This document shows positions 10,983-22,956 of a stretch of 64,000 nucleotides of DNA, one piece after another. Origin of the DNA: Sinotaia quadrata (taxonomy: Eukaryota; Mollusca; Gastropoda; Architaenioglossa; Viviparidae); the NCBI GenBank assembly GCA_028829895.1, contig CM054181.1:11862501-11926500 (forward strand), read 5' to 3'. The translations under genes were made by a program, and so were the position numbers. The stretch's first letter is position 1, and the number at the start of each line of letters is the position of its first letter. The notes under the pieces are model-generated. The model made no database searches. It saw only the letters and a list, made by a program, of their open reading frames with translations, and had not been told where the DNA came from.

Positions 10983-11615
10983 TCAACTGCAGCATGACGA
11001 TTGTGATGGTTAGCCAAAGGATGCAACTGCACTATGACGTATTTAATGGTTAGCCAAAGGATGCAACTGTATTATGACGTATTTAATGGTTAGCCAAAGG
11101 ATGCAACTGTATTATGACGTATTTAATGGTTAGCCAAAGGATGCAACTGCATTATGACGTATTTAATGGTTAGCCAAAGGATGCAGCTGTATTATGACGT
11201 ATTTAATGGTTAGCCAAAGGATGCAACTGTATTATGACTTATTTAATGGTTAGCCAAAGGATGCAACTGTATTATGGCGTATTTAATGGTTAGCGAAATG
11301 AAACAACTGTATTATGGCGTATTTAATGGTTAGCTAAATGATACAACTGTATTATGGCGTATTTAATGGTTAGCCAAATGATACAACTGTATTATGACGT
11401 ATTTAATGGTAATCAAAGGATGCAACTGTATTCTGGCGTATTTAATGGTTAGCCACATGATACAACTGTATTATGACGTATTTAATGGTTAGCCAAATGT
11501 AACAGCTATAGTGTGGAGAATATAATGTTTGGCCAAATTTAACATCTCTGGTATGGATACTATAATGATTGGTAAAATGTAACAACTGTAGTATGTATAC
11601 TATAATTATATTAGT
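10983..11615. repeat. 40-bp minisatellite, about 15-16 units
   Basis: TGCAACTGTATTATGACGTA followed by TTTAATGGTTAGCCAAAGGA repeats every 40 bp. Central units are nearly identical. Later ones show GGCGT for GACGT and AAATGATAC for AAAGGATGC, and the last three are strongly diverged. This gradient suggests homogenisation in the centre and decay at the edge. Confidence 0.95.
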
Positions 11616-12330
11616 CAAGGGTGGCAAGTGATACACATGATAAACTAAGGGTTGTTGTTGTGAGATGGTAATCTTAAAAAAAAGCCATGGGTGATGACTG
11701 TAGTATTGTAAGTGTTGTGGCTGAAAATATGGCACAAACAACATTTATCGTATTACATTGAATATATTATCTAAAGTTCATGAGACTCGGAATTAGAGTT
11801 ACGTTTCCTGCTGACTGTCATTTTGGTGACATTCTCTGCAATGACGGACAACAGAAACACAGACAGGTCTCCAAGGGTAACGATAACCAACGCGATTTCA
11901 AGCACGCATAAAAAAGTACAGGACACGTTTGATGTAGAAATAAATGTGCAATAAACAGGGTCAGCCATTTTGCTCAATGCCAGGCCAGTAGAGAAGAACA
12001 CTCCTGTATAATGTAATTATATCCACGCCATGCCAGCCATCACCCAGTCTGGAGACTAAGTATTGGATTCATTCCAACTTGTCTCCCCTTAGGGAGGTTT
12101 TTTCTTCCTGTTTTAATATATTTCACGTAAGTTTGGTCTGACTGCCTTTTGTACAAAGTTCGTGCCTTTCAGACAACTTGGCTGTCTTAATGTGAAATTG
12201 TTGCTTTCTCTATTTTCAGATATAATTCTATAGTTAGTACACGTTATTACGTCTAACTATACATCCCTATATGCAAAACTAGTTTTATTATTTATTAAAT
12301 CTAATCATATCTATCTACATTTTCGTACAT
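11616..12330. other. AT-rich sequence, no gene seen
   Basis: Includes a 76-codon minus-strand frame (11771-12001) with no recognised motif. Otherwise featureless AT-rich DNA. Confidence 0.5.
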
Positions 12331-12780
12331 CGTCATGAATGCGGTGTTTATTTCTTAATACTATTATATCTGATATATATATAACATTCTAAATCTATTA
12401 CTTTCAGGAATATACTATTTCCTTCAGAATACAGTTATACGTATAACTTCCTAAATTTATTACGCCCCTCAGTAATGTAGTGTTTCTTCATGATTAAATT
12501 TATACTTTTCTCACTGTCTTAAGTAAAGTAGTGTGTTTCTTTCTAAATATAACTATACTTTTCTCACTATGTCCTCAGGGATGTAGAGTGAGTAAGTTTA
12601 CATTTCTCAATATGTCCTCAGGAATGTAGTGTTTCTCCTGAATATATTTACACCTTTCTAACTATGCCCTAAGGAATGCAGTATTTCTTTCTGATTGCGA
12701 TTATATCTTTTTTTTCTTTTTTTTACATAGCCCTCGGGAATCAGTATTTATTTCTAAATCGTTCTAAATCTGCCTATGTA
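12331..12780. repeat. Degenerate repeat of about 57-60 bp
   Basis: CCTCAGGAATGTAGTGTTTC followed by CTATACTTTTCTCACTATGT recurs roughly every 57-60 bp with many substitutions and indels, about seven or eight units. Confidence 0.75.
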
Positions 12781-12814
12781 CTTCCGAATCTATTATGTCT
12801 TTTTGGATGTAGGT

Positions 12815-12990
12815 ATGCTTTTCTAAATCTGACTATGCTTTCCTAAATCAAACAATGCTTTCCTAAATCTCACTATGTTTTCCTAAACCTCAATATGCTT
12901 TCCTAAATCAAACAATGCTTTCCTAAATCAAACAATGCTTTCCTAAATCAAACAATGCTTTCCTAAATCTAACTCTGCTTTTCTAAATAT
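12815..12990. repeat. 20-bp minisatellite, about 9 units
   Basis: ATGCTTTCCTAAATCAAACA repeats every 20 bp, with CTGACT, CTCACT and CTAACT variants of the final hexamer. Four consecutive units are identical. Confidence 0.93.
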
Positions 12991-13420
12991 CTACCTTTCT
13001 TGATCTCTCTACACTACACTTATTCCTTTTCTAAATGTCTACATTTCTTGATCTTTCTACACTACACTTATTCCTTTGTTTTTATATCTAACTATATCAT
13101 CCACAATCTAAACAAACCTTTATAAATCTAACTAGTATTTTAAATCTATATATTTCTAAGATATAGCAATATCTTTCCATATGTTCCTAAATCTAGATAT
13201 GCCGTCGGAAATTTTTTGTCCTTTTACTAGTATATATTATTTTTCATTGCTACAAATTTTAAATCAATAATTTAATTTTACCTTCTAAGATGTAGCAGTT
13301 TCCTTCTATGCATTCCTAAAACTATATATATATCTTCCTGCTTCCTAACTTTGACTTCCTAACTCTGCTTCCTAACTCTGACTTCCTAACTCTCACTTTC
13401 TAACTCTGACTTCTGCAGGT
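12991..13420. repeat. Cluster of short related repeats
   Basis: A 47-bp pair containing TTTCTTGATCTCTCTACACT starts at about 12996 and 13043. At about 13340-13415 a 14-bp unit, CTTCCTAACTCTGA, repeats about five times. The C-T-A-A-T-C vocabulary resembles the preceding 20-bp array. Confidence 0.75.
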
Positions 13421-14200
13421 TACCTTCGATTTCGTAAATATGCCTTTGACTTCTTAAATCAAACTATTTCTCAAATATAACTACGACTTCTGCAAACTAA
13501 CGTGGAGTTCTTAAATCTTACCATATGTTTCTAAGTCTGTATTTGTCTTCTTAATTATATCTAGGAATTCCAAACTCTAGCTATAACTACCTAATGTAAT
13601 GTAACGAAGTCGTTAAGTTGCCTTCATGAGAAATGTAACGAAGTCGGTGAAGTCGCCTTTATGAGAAAAAACATTGCTGGAAATCTGAATCCTGGGATCC
13701 GTCTATCTTTACTTATTTATCAAAATGATGATGTAATATTTCATGTCATTTCCTCTTGTTTTATGACGTATTTCCTTGTGCACTTTTTCCTTTTTACAGA
13801 TGCACTGAGTTCTCTCTCACACTGTACTGCGAACATTCTGTTTAGTACGTCATAGGAATATGTTATATTTAGTTACCTGTACCTTTATTTCATACACACT
13901 GAGTTATGTTCTCTAAATATTACAAGCATTACATTTATATATTTTTCAAATGTCAGATATAGTTCTTTATCTTCACACATTTTTTTATTTCATACATACA
14001 TATTTTATCAGTTTTGTATATTTCATTTATACAATGATTGTATTTCTATTCATTTATTTGAAACTAGACAGATAAACCCGTAACTTTGCTTGTGTGCATG
14101 CTGTTTTTCAGAAGATGTTGCTTAAAGTAAAATTATTTTCTAGAACATTTTTTAAGGCCATAATTCAGGATACCCCAAAACGTAATTTTTAAATATCTAA
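13421..14200. other. AT-rich DNA; one 34-bp tandem pair
   Basis: TGTAACGAAGTCG occurs at about 13600 and 13634 within a 34-bp pair that ends GCCTTYATGAGAAA. The rest is AT-rich with no gene recognised; a 64-codon plus-strand frame at 13661 looks incidental. Confidence 0.5.
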
Positions 14201-14816
14201 TTGAGCTGCAAAGTCACTTTCTTTTTTGCATATGCTAAGACTGAATTAAGTTTTGAGCCCTTAGAATTTTTCCTCTGCTGCATGCAATGTCTCTGCTGGA
14301 GATCCAATACGAAGTGTGATTTATTTTTTCTATCAGCTGAAAGTTTCCTCCAAAACCGCGCGCATGTCTCCACTGGAGATCGGATGTAATGAATGACAAT
14401 CCACGATGTACGGAGGTCAGAGCGATTTATAGTCTGTGTCACGCTGTGTATGTTACTTGGCCTAGCGAGTATGCAAGTATTTCACTTTTTTTTTTTTTTT
14501 TTTTGGGGGGAGTCCGTTATGAGACAGCGTGGTGTTAAGCGTTCATCCTGATTCTAGGGCACTAAGGTAGACAACAGTAAGTCCAATCATAATCGGTTCG
14601 GTACGTTTATAGTTAGCCCTGGCCAAATAAACAGATGTAACAATTCCATTATATGTATAAATAATCTGAATTATACCAATTAGTTTGATTTTTTCTATAT
14701 TTACATTTTTTTTTATAAAGCTTGCTTTTTATTTTCGATTAACTATATTCTCTAAAACCACCATATGTTGTATGCCATAATATTTCTTTCTATGAATGTT
14801 AACTACACTTACATAA
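14201..14816. other. Non-repetitive DNA with a T19G6 run
   Basis: GC rises slightly at 14260-14450, where ATGTCTCYRCTGGAGATC occurs twice about 75 bp apart. Overlapping opposite-strand frames of 81 and 62 codons lie here without known motifs. A run of 19 T then 6 G occupies 14486-14510. Confidence 0.5.
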
Positions 14817-14895
14817 TTTATTTCATGTAAACTGTTTTCTGGTTTACACATTTTATTTCAAGTAAACTGTTTTCTGGTTTACATATTTTATTTCA
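14817..14895. repeat. 36-bp repeat, 2 units, with internal dyad
   Basis: GTAAACTGTTTTCTGGTTTA then CATATTTTATTTCA is present twice (14826 and 14862). Within each unit GTAAAC and GTTTAC form an inverted repeat around TGTTTTCTG, so each unit could fold into a small hairpin. Confidence 0.85.
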
Positions 14896-14939
14896 GATAT
14901 TGGGGGCTCTTAGTTTAACACTATAGATACCTGTGTACC

Positions 14940-15040
14940 TGTATTGCATTTCTATCTCAGATACATGTTTGTATATGTATACATTTCTATCTTAGATACA
15001 TGTTTGTATATGCGTACATTTCTGATTCAGATACAATACA
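14940..15040. repeat. 34-36-bp repeat, about 3 units
   Basis: CATTTCTATCTCAGATACAT then GTTTGTATATG recurs at about 14948, 14982 and 15018, the last unit being diverged. Confidence 0.85.
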
Positions 15041-15060
15041 TGTATATAGCTTACATATGG

Positions 15061-16177
15061 AGTTAAAGAGATTATTGAGATAGTAGTTTGTATGTAACCT
15101 TTTATAGGTGAAACCACAGTTGACCTTCGCATGCTTTCATAACAAAGACACAAGTTTATTGTCAAAAAGGAATTGTCATTTCACGTGTATCTCTTGCATG
15201 TTGTAGAACACTGATGAACCGCTATTCTCTCGGGGTTAATCTGGGCAATCCGCCATATTAGCTCCCTGAAACAGAACGACAATTTTAGCAATTTCCAGAA
15301 CCTTCTTTGCACCAGAAATTCTACAATGTAATCAGCATACATTGTCACCATGCATCAATAGAGTGCAGTGTATCCTTAATCTTCCCACTGGGGGAGGGGG
15401 GGTAGAAACTTCTCGAGTCTACCATGGTCATAGCGGTTTTGAAATCAGTAAACCAGGAGATACAGGTGAAAAACAATAAAGGTTTCCTCTTCCCTGTGAA
15501 ATATAATCAGTGAAGAAGTGCTAAGTTTTCGGCTTATTCATTTTGAACTCCATTCTTTCTTACATGCAAGTCTCAACTTACAGTTTCCGGCAACAGCATC
15601 TATTAGCCCGACACACGAATACAAAATACAGCACATCAATTTAATGATCACATTCACTAGAAACAATACAATTTAGCATACTAGATACGAGTATCTTAGT
15701 TCACAATATATAGAAATAATAGTCTACTCACATAATACATTTCTACATGCAATAGAAGTGTAATATATTAATAGCAAAATGCACGAAATATTTCTAAGTA
15801 TATTCTCTCTCAATCAGTCAATTAACTCACCACTAAGCTAACGGCTGGCTTTCATGACTGGGCTTCTTGTTACACCAAATTCAAAGTGATTAGACAGTAG
15901 AATTCTTTACAGCAGGTAAACTTTTGGTCTCAGCCCATTGGCTTGTCTCGTTCTTGTAAATCATAATCGTTGGATAATGAAATTTACTCATCCACCTAAA
16001 ACCAGTTTAGATTACATTAGCAAGTCTAACACATTCTTTACCTGAGTTGTTTATTTCTAACTTTTACATTTAACAATATCAGCACAACCAGTGCACAAGG
16101 TCGGGTCACTTTGACATTTAACAATTTATATAACAATTAAGTTTAGAAATATGAATAGGCAAACTTTCTCTGCTACA
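15061..16177 (+). mobile_element. 5'-truncated copy of the dispersed element
   Basis: This aligns in order with the last two thirds of the full-length copy (about 19365-20429). It keeps the middle landmark CAGAACGACAATTTTAGCAA, the distal GGTCTCAGCCCATTGGC block and the 3' part CAATTTATATAACAATTAAG. It ends GCTACA, equivalent to the CCACA end of the full-length copy, then runs into GATAGATAGATGG. The first about 530 bp are missing. No coding capacity. Confidence 0.9.
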
Positions 16178-16660
16178 GATAGATAGATGGAATGAAGAAT
16201 GAATTGGGGAGAGAGGGATTTATTTTGTACTATATCATAAATGTGATTCATCGATGTATTTACTTATGCATATATATGACTAAGATATGTCTAGGACATG
16301 ACTAAGTTATGACTTTGCTGCAATAGTTATGCTTGGAAACTTTAAGAAATGTGTTTATATTTGAACTCATTTGCGCATGTAACATGTGTTCATGTGTTAG
16401 CGGATTTCTGTGTACGAAAATATGTACATTGTTCATTTATAGTTAGTAAATACGCTTAGAGATGCCACTTTTACCTGTCACATCTACAAACACACAGTAC
16501 TAAGACTATCTTTGTTAGCAACGCAAATTTTACATTGACAAGAATATGTGCAAACATAAGTATCGTGGGCACTTCTACTAACATGGCGTAAAGCGTGTGC
16601 AAAAATATGTTTATAATTATTTACAAGAGTATACCGTACGTATATATTCATATACAACCA
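16178..16660. other. AT-rich sequence, no gene seen
   Basis: Starts with three GATA units at the element end, then AT-rich DNA. The short open frames that begin here owe their later part to the next array. Confidence 0.55.
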
Positions 16661-17205
16661 TTCAAGCTTGAGTACATTCATACTAGCAACCGTATATACA
16701 TGAGTGTATCTATACATTATACATTCCGCTTTACATGCAGGAATAAGCCTATACACATCATTTTACGTGCAGGAGTAAGCCTATATACACCATTTTACGT
16801 GCAGGAGTTAAGTCTATACATACCATTTTACGTGCAGGAATATTTGTATGCATTCGCTAGACATACTGAACCCTGTCTTTACATAATGAAATATGCTTAT
16901 GCATACAGTTTAACATGAAGGAGTATGTCTGTACATAGAGTTTCACATACAGGAGTATGTCTCTACATACATTTTTTTTCATGCAGGAGTATGTGTACAC
17001 ATAATGTTTTGCATGCATGCGTATATCTATATACACAATTTCACACGCAGGAGTATGTCTACACACACCGTTTAACATGCAGAAGTATGTCTATACGTAC
17101 AGTTTTAAAAAACAGGAGCGTGTCAATACATACAGTTGTACATGCAGGGGTATGTCTACACATGTACAGTTTTACATTCACGACTATGTCTATACATACC
17201 GCTTG
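16661..17205. repeat. Degenerate 32-34-bp minisatellite, about 15 units
   Basis: CATGCAGGAGTATGTCTATA followed by CATACAGTTTTA recurs every 32-34 bp. Several overlapping open frames on both strands show repeating Tyr-Val-Tyr-Thr or His-Thr-Pro-Ala patterns, which are translations of this repeat. Confidence 0.9.
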
Positions 17206-18054
17206 ACAAATTTTATTTTCATACCTTCTTTCAATCGATTCATAATTCTTCGACAGCGTCGTTTTCTTTGATGCATCCTTACAGGACATATGTGATGAAA
17301 CATTTCAAAGTCCGTCAATCTCATGGATATTTTTTTCTTTTACCAATCTTCAAGCGGAGCTGTACACTTGAGTCACGTGATCTCACTCCAATTCCCCAAA
17401 TCACTGTTGTCTGAGTGTCTGGCCGTTATATTGCTTACACCGAATGCCACTGTCAACGCCTTCTCGTGTGGTGCGTTCCCATCGCCCTGCACACCGCTGT
17501 TGTCAGGCTGTTTCCAAAAGGCTGCCACTGGTGCTTTGACGGTAACAAAGGCATTCGTAATAAAGGATTCATTTACACCCAACTTTAATAAACTTTTCAA
17601 CTACTTTCTCAGTTTGTTTGACACTTCATTCGACGCAATCTTGATCTATGTTTAGTTCGTGCATTTGTCTGACAAAAACGGCTTTTGCACAACGTGGGTC
17701 GGAATGGCGCCACGAGACTCACTTTTGCATTCAGGTCCTACCCACACCTCTAGTTTCGGAGGTTACTGCAAAAGTCATCACCAACCTATAATGAGAGTAT
17801 GCTTAGTATTACTGTTGTTGTTGCAAATATGGCGGTTGTTTAGGATTGCAACACAATCTTGCTGCATCTCTTTGTTACCCGTTTTCAAGGCTTATTTCGG
17901 CATGCGAACAGTAAATTAATGTGCCAACTGATACCGTGTTAGTCCGGTAAGTGTCTATGTCCCACAGGATGCAATGTTTTACCTATTTGAGAAAATATCT
18001 CTCCCGAATAGTGCCAAGCGTTCCGCCTCATCACTGATAAATCTTAAGCGCACA
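17206..18054. other. Non-repetitive DNA with unassigned open frames
   Basis: One of the less AT-rich, non-repetitive stretches. It holds overlapping frames: 110 codons plus (17323-17655), 75 codons minus (17373-17600) and 86 codons plus (17659-17919). The minus frame has a mixed, protein-like composition but no motif I recognise. A decayed transposon or an exon cannot be excluded; chance frames are likelier. Confidence 0.4.
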
Positions 18055-18150
18055 ATTCCAGCCGTCCAAATCAAGTCTCGGCTTCAATTCAAGCCGTCCA
18101 AATTACGTCTCTGCCAAAGTTTCAGCCACCAAAATTAAGTCCCTGCCGTC
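18055..18150. repeat. 33-bp repeat, 3 units
   Basis: CAAGCCGTCCAAATTAAGTC followed by TCTGCC-like sequence occurs at about 18057, 18090 and 18123, with moderate divergence. Confidence 0.85.
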
Positions 18151-18486
18151 TTGTAAGTAGCACAGCAGATTGTTTGTGATGTGCGACTGAAGTGCAGAAA
18201 ACGAATACATTGAGGCAGTATTTGAACTGAAGTATTAAGATACGTAATATCCTCTTCTTAAATCAGAGTATTTGAATCTCAAGCAATACGATCCTCACTT
18301 CCTAAATCATTACATAACGAAATTATTGACAGGAAGAACATTTCGTCCGGGATAAACACATCTGTTACCGAACGTACTGTATTTGGCATCATCCTCTTGT
18401 GAATTAACCAATATGTTATCTTCCTGTTCACTTGTAAATGCAATTGTTATCTTCCGTCACTGTTATCTTCGACAATGATGTATATT
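18151..18486. other. Non-repetitive sequence, no gene seen
   Basis: Mixed composition with no recognisable coding, RNA or repeat feature. Confidence 0.55.
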
Positions 18487-18712
18487 GCACGTCCTTACGA
18501 TGATGTCTTCTACGCCACACCCCTTAACACGTACCTATGATGATGTATTCTATACCCCAGTAGACGCCCATATGATGCCTTCTACACCATTCTGGTAAGT
18601 CCCTATGATGATGCCTTCTACACCATTCTGGCACGTCCCTATAATGTTGCCTTTCAACCACTCTACCACAAACCCTTTCATATTGTCTTATACGCCATTG
18701 TGGCGTGTGACA
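18487..18712. repeat. Degenerate repeat of about 38 bp, about 6 units
   Basis: CACGTCCCTATGATGATGCC followed by TTCTACACCATTCTGG recurs with substitutions and indels. Confidence 0.85.
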
Positions 18713-18838
18713 TTACCATATATAAAGTACACCATCACCAGGTCAGTAAAACCAGTGCAAACCATTTGACCGTGGATGGTCCTGTAATTTCACCAATTCA
18801 TAATGCGAAGTATTTGTACTGTCAGTGGCATTTCGGGG

Positions 18839-20429
18839 TGTGACAATAACGCCACCAAGTTAATGGTTATTATTATTATTATTATTAATATTAATTAATT
18901 AATCAATCGTCCATAACTAATTGCAAATTATGAGAATCTTAATTTAAGTTAATAATAGTTCTCCAGCAGATATCACTCGTCTTTTTCACTTGGCGGATAT
19001 GCGGGCGCTGTAAACATATTCCCTTCTTCACCACAATAAAGAAAAACATTTACCATCACACAATATTTCCATAGGTGGAAAACGTCTTACTAAAGGAGAA
19101 TAACAATTTATCTTTTAGTATGCCCTTACCCCCGCCACTTTTTTCTCCAATATATGGTTATCAATATGTGTAAGAAAGTCAATAAATTAATATACATTTA
19201 TTAAATCAACAATCAAATATACATATAACAAATACAATGAACAGATTACTTGACATCAATATTTCCATGGAACATGTTCAGATAATTTTAATATCTATAA
19301 TCCTAAAAACATTTCAATAATTTAGTGTTAAAAATCACAGGATAGTTTTTATCAGAGAACAAAAATAGAGTTATTAGAGATAAGTGATAATAGTTTCTGC
19401 GAAACCTGATTTAGGCAGTGTCTCAGTAGTCTTTCTCATCCTTTGTGTAATAAAGCCACAAGAATGGTGTTGAGTTATTATTTTCAATTCCACATGATTC
19501 TCTCCCCTCATGCTGCAGAACACTGATTCATTGTTATTCTCTGATGGGCTACCTAGGCACTTCTTCACAGTACCAGCTCCCTCAAGCAGAAGACCAATTG
19601 TAGTAATTCCCAGTAACTTCCTTTTACCAGAAATTGTTCAATGTAGTCAGCATACCTTGCCACAATACATCAATGGAGTGTAGTGTATTCTTTATCCTTA
19701 CACACTGTAGTAGTTGTAGTGGTTTGTAATCAGTAAATCAAGAGATTCAGCTGATATTAGAAAAGGCTGCATTTTCCCTGTAAAATATAACCAGGGAACA
19801 ACACTAAATTTCTATTCTATTGCTTTCCAACTCCATTATTTCTTACATTAAAGTCTCAACTTAAAGTTTCCTGCAACAGTATTTATTAGTCAGATATACA
19901 CACACAGCATACAAAATACAGCACATATATTTATGAACAGGTTCACTAGAAACAATGTCAAGTGTTTAGCCAACTACATATAAGCATCATAGTTCACCAT
20001 TTGTAGAAATAATGGTTTATTCGCACAATACATCTCTACGTAAAAATCAATAGCAAAAATGCATGAAATATTTCTTTCTCTCTCAGTCAGTTCAGCTGCA
20101 TTTCATGACCGTATTTCTTGCCACACCAAATTCAAATGATTAGACAATATAATTATCTACAACATGTAAACTTTTGATCTCTGTGTATGGTTCCATTGGC
20201 TGGTCTCATTCTCGTAAATATTAACAATTGGATAATAAACTCTACTTATCCAGTTGGAACTGTATTTTTTTTTGGCATCAGCAGTTTCTAGCATATTCTC
20301 GAGTGTTTACTCCAACTCTCATGCATAGAAAAAATTACCATCATAAGTAGTGCCCAAGTCGGGGTAACTTTAACAGTTTATATAACTATTAAATCTAAAA
20401 ATAGGGATAGTCAAATTTACTTCACCACA
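18839..20429 (+). mobile_element. Full-length copy of a 1.59-kb non-coding element
   Basis: The element starts TGTGACAATAACGCCACC and ends TTCACCACA. The TG...CA ends are typical of LTRs. The flanks belong to one minisatellite: left TGTCAGTGGCATTTCGGGG, right GGTCACCAGTGTGTAG, and an uninterrupted unit lies at about 20625-20680, so this is an insertion. The 5-bp flanks CGGGG and CTTGG are at best a degraded target duplication. No open frame reaches a convincing length. I favour a solo LTR; a non-autonomous DNA element is the alternative. Related copies lie at 690, 15061, 26463, 31562, 39805, 46815 (reversed) and 60062. Confidence 0.8.
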
Positions 20430-20439
20430 CTTGGTCACC

Positions 20440-20720
20440 AGTGTGTAGAACAATCTATTTGTATTGTGAATCACATTTTGGGGTCGCCTGTGCGTACTGC
20501 GAGCTATTTGTATTGTGAATCACATTTTGGGGTCGCCTGTGCGTACTGCGAGCTATTTGTATTGTGAATCACATTTTGGGGTCGCCTGTGCATACTGCGA
20601 GCTATTTGTATTGAAAATGGAATTTCAGTGTCACCAGTTTATATGCGAGTACTTGTTCTGTGAGTGGCATTCCTGTGTCACTATTTCGTATTGTGAATTG
20701 TGTGAATGTCAGTTAAAATT
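20440..20720. repeat. 49-bp minisatellite, split from its left part by the element
   Basis: GTATTGTGAATCACATTTTG then GGGTCGCCTGTGCGTACTGC starts at 20461, 20510 and 20559 (49 bp), followed by diverged units with AGTGTCACCAGTTTATATGC. The sequence at 18765-18838, left of the inserted element, is another diverged unit of the same array. Confidence 0.9.
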
Positions 20721-21423
20721 CACAAATTCGTATGTCGAAGTATATGTACTCTGGCTGCAAGTTCATTGCAAATGTGTATTGTTTACCACCCGAAATTCAG
20801 CACTCATTAAAGAAAGAGTATATGCTTTGTGCTTGGCAATGGAATCTATTGTGTTTAAATGACTATTTGCAATGCGGGTCTCGACTGGACAGTTCACAAA
20901 GAAGAACTATTTGATTTTATCATATGACCTTGACACCATATGTTCGCCGTCCGTAAATACATATTTTCTTTAAATTAGTGATAGTAACACTATGATTCAA
21001 ACTGTCATTTATTTATAGATTTAAATTTTTTTCACTATTTATGTTATTCACAGCAACCCGAATCGAAAGGCATTCATTGTTTCTTACTAACTTGCTACTT
21101 TTTTCTTTCCCCTGAGAATCACTATTTCCTACATCCGGTACTGAAGATGTCCCAGTGAATCAATTTATTTCATTCTTCCCAAGTCAGTGCAGAAGAGCCC
21201 ACATTTACTTTGTTTGAAAAGTCTGTGTCATTGTTCTTTACATCACCGCGTCTGTTAGATTTTTCCTTCAGCTTATTTCAGGCTTAGCTACTGATTGATT
21301 TGACCCCATCAATTTCATGTGAAGGGAGAAAAGAAAAGGACCATTGAATGACTGCCGATGGTTTCTTTTCTTTCTAAATAGAGTTTACAAGAGGTTAACG
21401 TGTGTTTGAGAGTCAGTCTTCAG
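20721..21423. other. Non-repetitive sequence, no gene seen
   Basis: The 115-codon plus-strand frame at 20515-20862 begins inside the 49-bp array, so most of it is repeat translation. Nothing beyond it is recognisable. Confidence 0.5.
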
Positions 21424-21660
21424 CGACATTTATAATACTCATTATTGGCAGCAGCATTTATAACAGGCATTGGTAAAAGTGACATTTATTATTGACTGAG
21501 GCGTTTATAATATGGATTATTGATATCAGCATTTATAACATAAATTATTAACAGTGACATTTATAATATGCATTATTAACAGTGACATTTATAATACGCA
21601 TTATTAACAGTCACATTTATAATACGCATTATTAAGAACAACATTTATAATATGTATTAG
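21424..21660. repeat. 28-bp minisatellite, about 8 units
   Basis: TGACATTTATAATATGCATT then ATTAACAG repeats every 28 bp (for example 21555 and 21583). The first three units are diverged. Confidence 0.9.
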
Positions 21661-22394
21661 CATTGTTCCATTCTGGTGTTGCTTTTTGGCTCAGTGCTCA
21701 TCAAAAACACTTCAAGAATAAAGTGACATACAAGAAAAAGTCTCAAACAAAGTTCCGATCAGCCAATAAAAACCACATGGGCTAATTGTCTTCGTGTTCT
21801 ATGACATAACACTCTTATTTACCTTCTAGAAAGGTTGACCCTTATCATCAGGCTGGAAACATACTTGAATATTCCTGACAGTTCACTAACCAATCAAAGC
21901 ACAGCTGAACCACATGAACGAATGTAACAGGAATACACCTGTTAATTGTTAGTCGAAAGCAGCTGACCGCTGAGGCAAAAGGTATTTTGGCTCCCATTGT
22001 TAACAAAGTATAATCATACTTGGAACCTTTTCGTCGGTTTTCCACAGGAGGAAATCATCCTCTGTATATATTACTGCCGAATGTATGTGGTTTTGCTTCT
22101 TATCTGAGAGGTGGATGTGTGCTACATAAGCCATTGTGTGACACTTAGATAATAATTGTGGTTATCCTTAGACAATAATGATTAGAAGAAATAGCATGGC
22201 TAATAATGAACAACCTCAGGAGAGCAGATGTTGATGTCATCTATGATCAATGCAACCCATAGTGATACGCAACAATGATTTCATCTCTAATAATGAAAAC
22301 AAACTCTAGCGATAGCCCAGGCATTCCTAGCAACAAATACAATGTCCTGTGATATGCCATAATGAGAGCATTCCTAACAATGAATAGTCTCTAA
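21661..22394. other. AT-rich DNA, weakly repetitive after 22150
   Basis: A 65-codon minus-strand frame (21848-22045) has no recognised motif. From about 22150, AATAATGA and GATAGGC motifs foreshadow the next array. Confidence 0.5.
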
Positions 22395-22725
22395 ATAAAC
22401 TGTATTCAATGAATAGTTTCTAAGGATAGGCAAAAAATGAAGATATCACCAACAATTAGTAGGGTTTTTTTTTAAGATAGGCAAAAATGAATACAGTCTC
22501 AAAGAATAGGCAAAAATGAATACAGTCTCAAAGAATAGGCAAAAATGAGGATATCCCTAACAATTAGTACAGTCTCTAAGGTTTGGCAAAATCGAGAACA
22601 TTCATAACAATGAATACAGTCTCTAAGGAAAGGCAAAATAGGAACATCCCTAACAATGAATACAGTCTCTGAGGATAGGCAAAATGAGGACTTCCCTAAC
22701 AATGAATAGTCGCTAAAGACATGCA
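22395..22725. repeat. 46-47-bp repeat with shorter 28-29-bp variants
   Basis: TACAGTCTCTAAGGATAGGC followed by AAAATGAGGACATCCCTAAC and AATGAA is spaced 46-47 bp (about 22568, 22615, 22661). Between 22490 and 22550 shorter units lacking the ACATCCCTAAC part are present. Confidence 0.88.
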
Positions 22726-22956
22726 TAATAAAATATCCAGAATCATGCTTTTGACCTAATTTCAGTATAAGTTCAAAACGATTTTGGGGGAGGGGTGAAG
22801 CTGGTACTACTCCTAATATGTATTCATCACCCAATTGTACTAATTGTCCGCGGATTGCTTTGTGTTCAGTTTGGTTAAGGAAGACATACGCATTATTATA
22901 AGAGTAAAAGAAAGACAGTTGAGAGAAAAAATGGTTGCAGTTAAGAAAGATTATTA

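Noticed and set aside
18834..20434. 5-bp target-site duplication of the full-length element (CGGGG / CTTGG)
   Set aside because: Only three of five bases match, so I do not claim a duplication; the boundary rests on the repeat flanks and terminal motifs.
20515..20862. 115-codon open frame with Cys-rich N-terminal part
   Set aside because: The Cys-rich half is the 49-bp repeat translated; the rest has no recognised motif.
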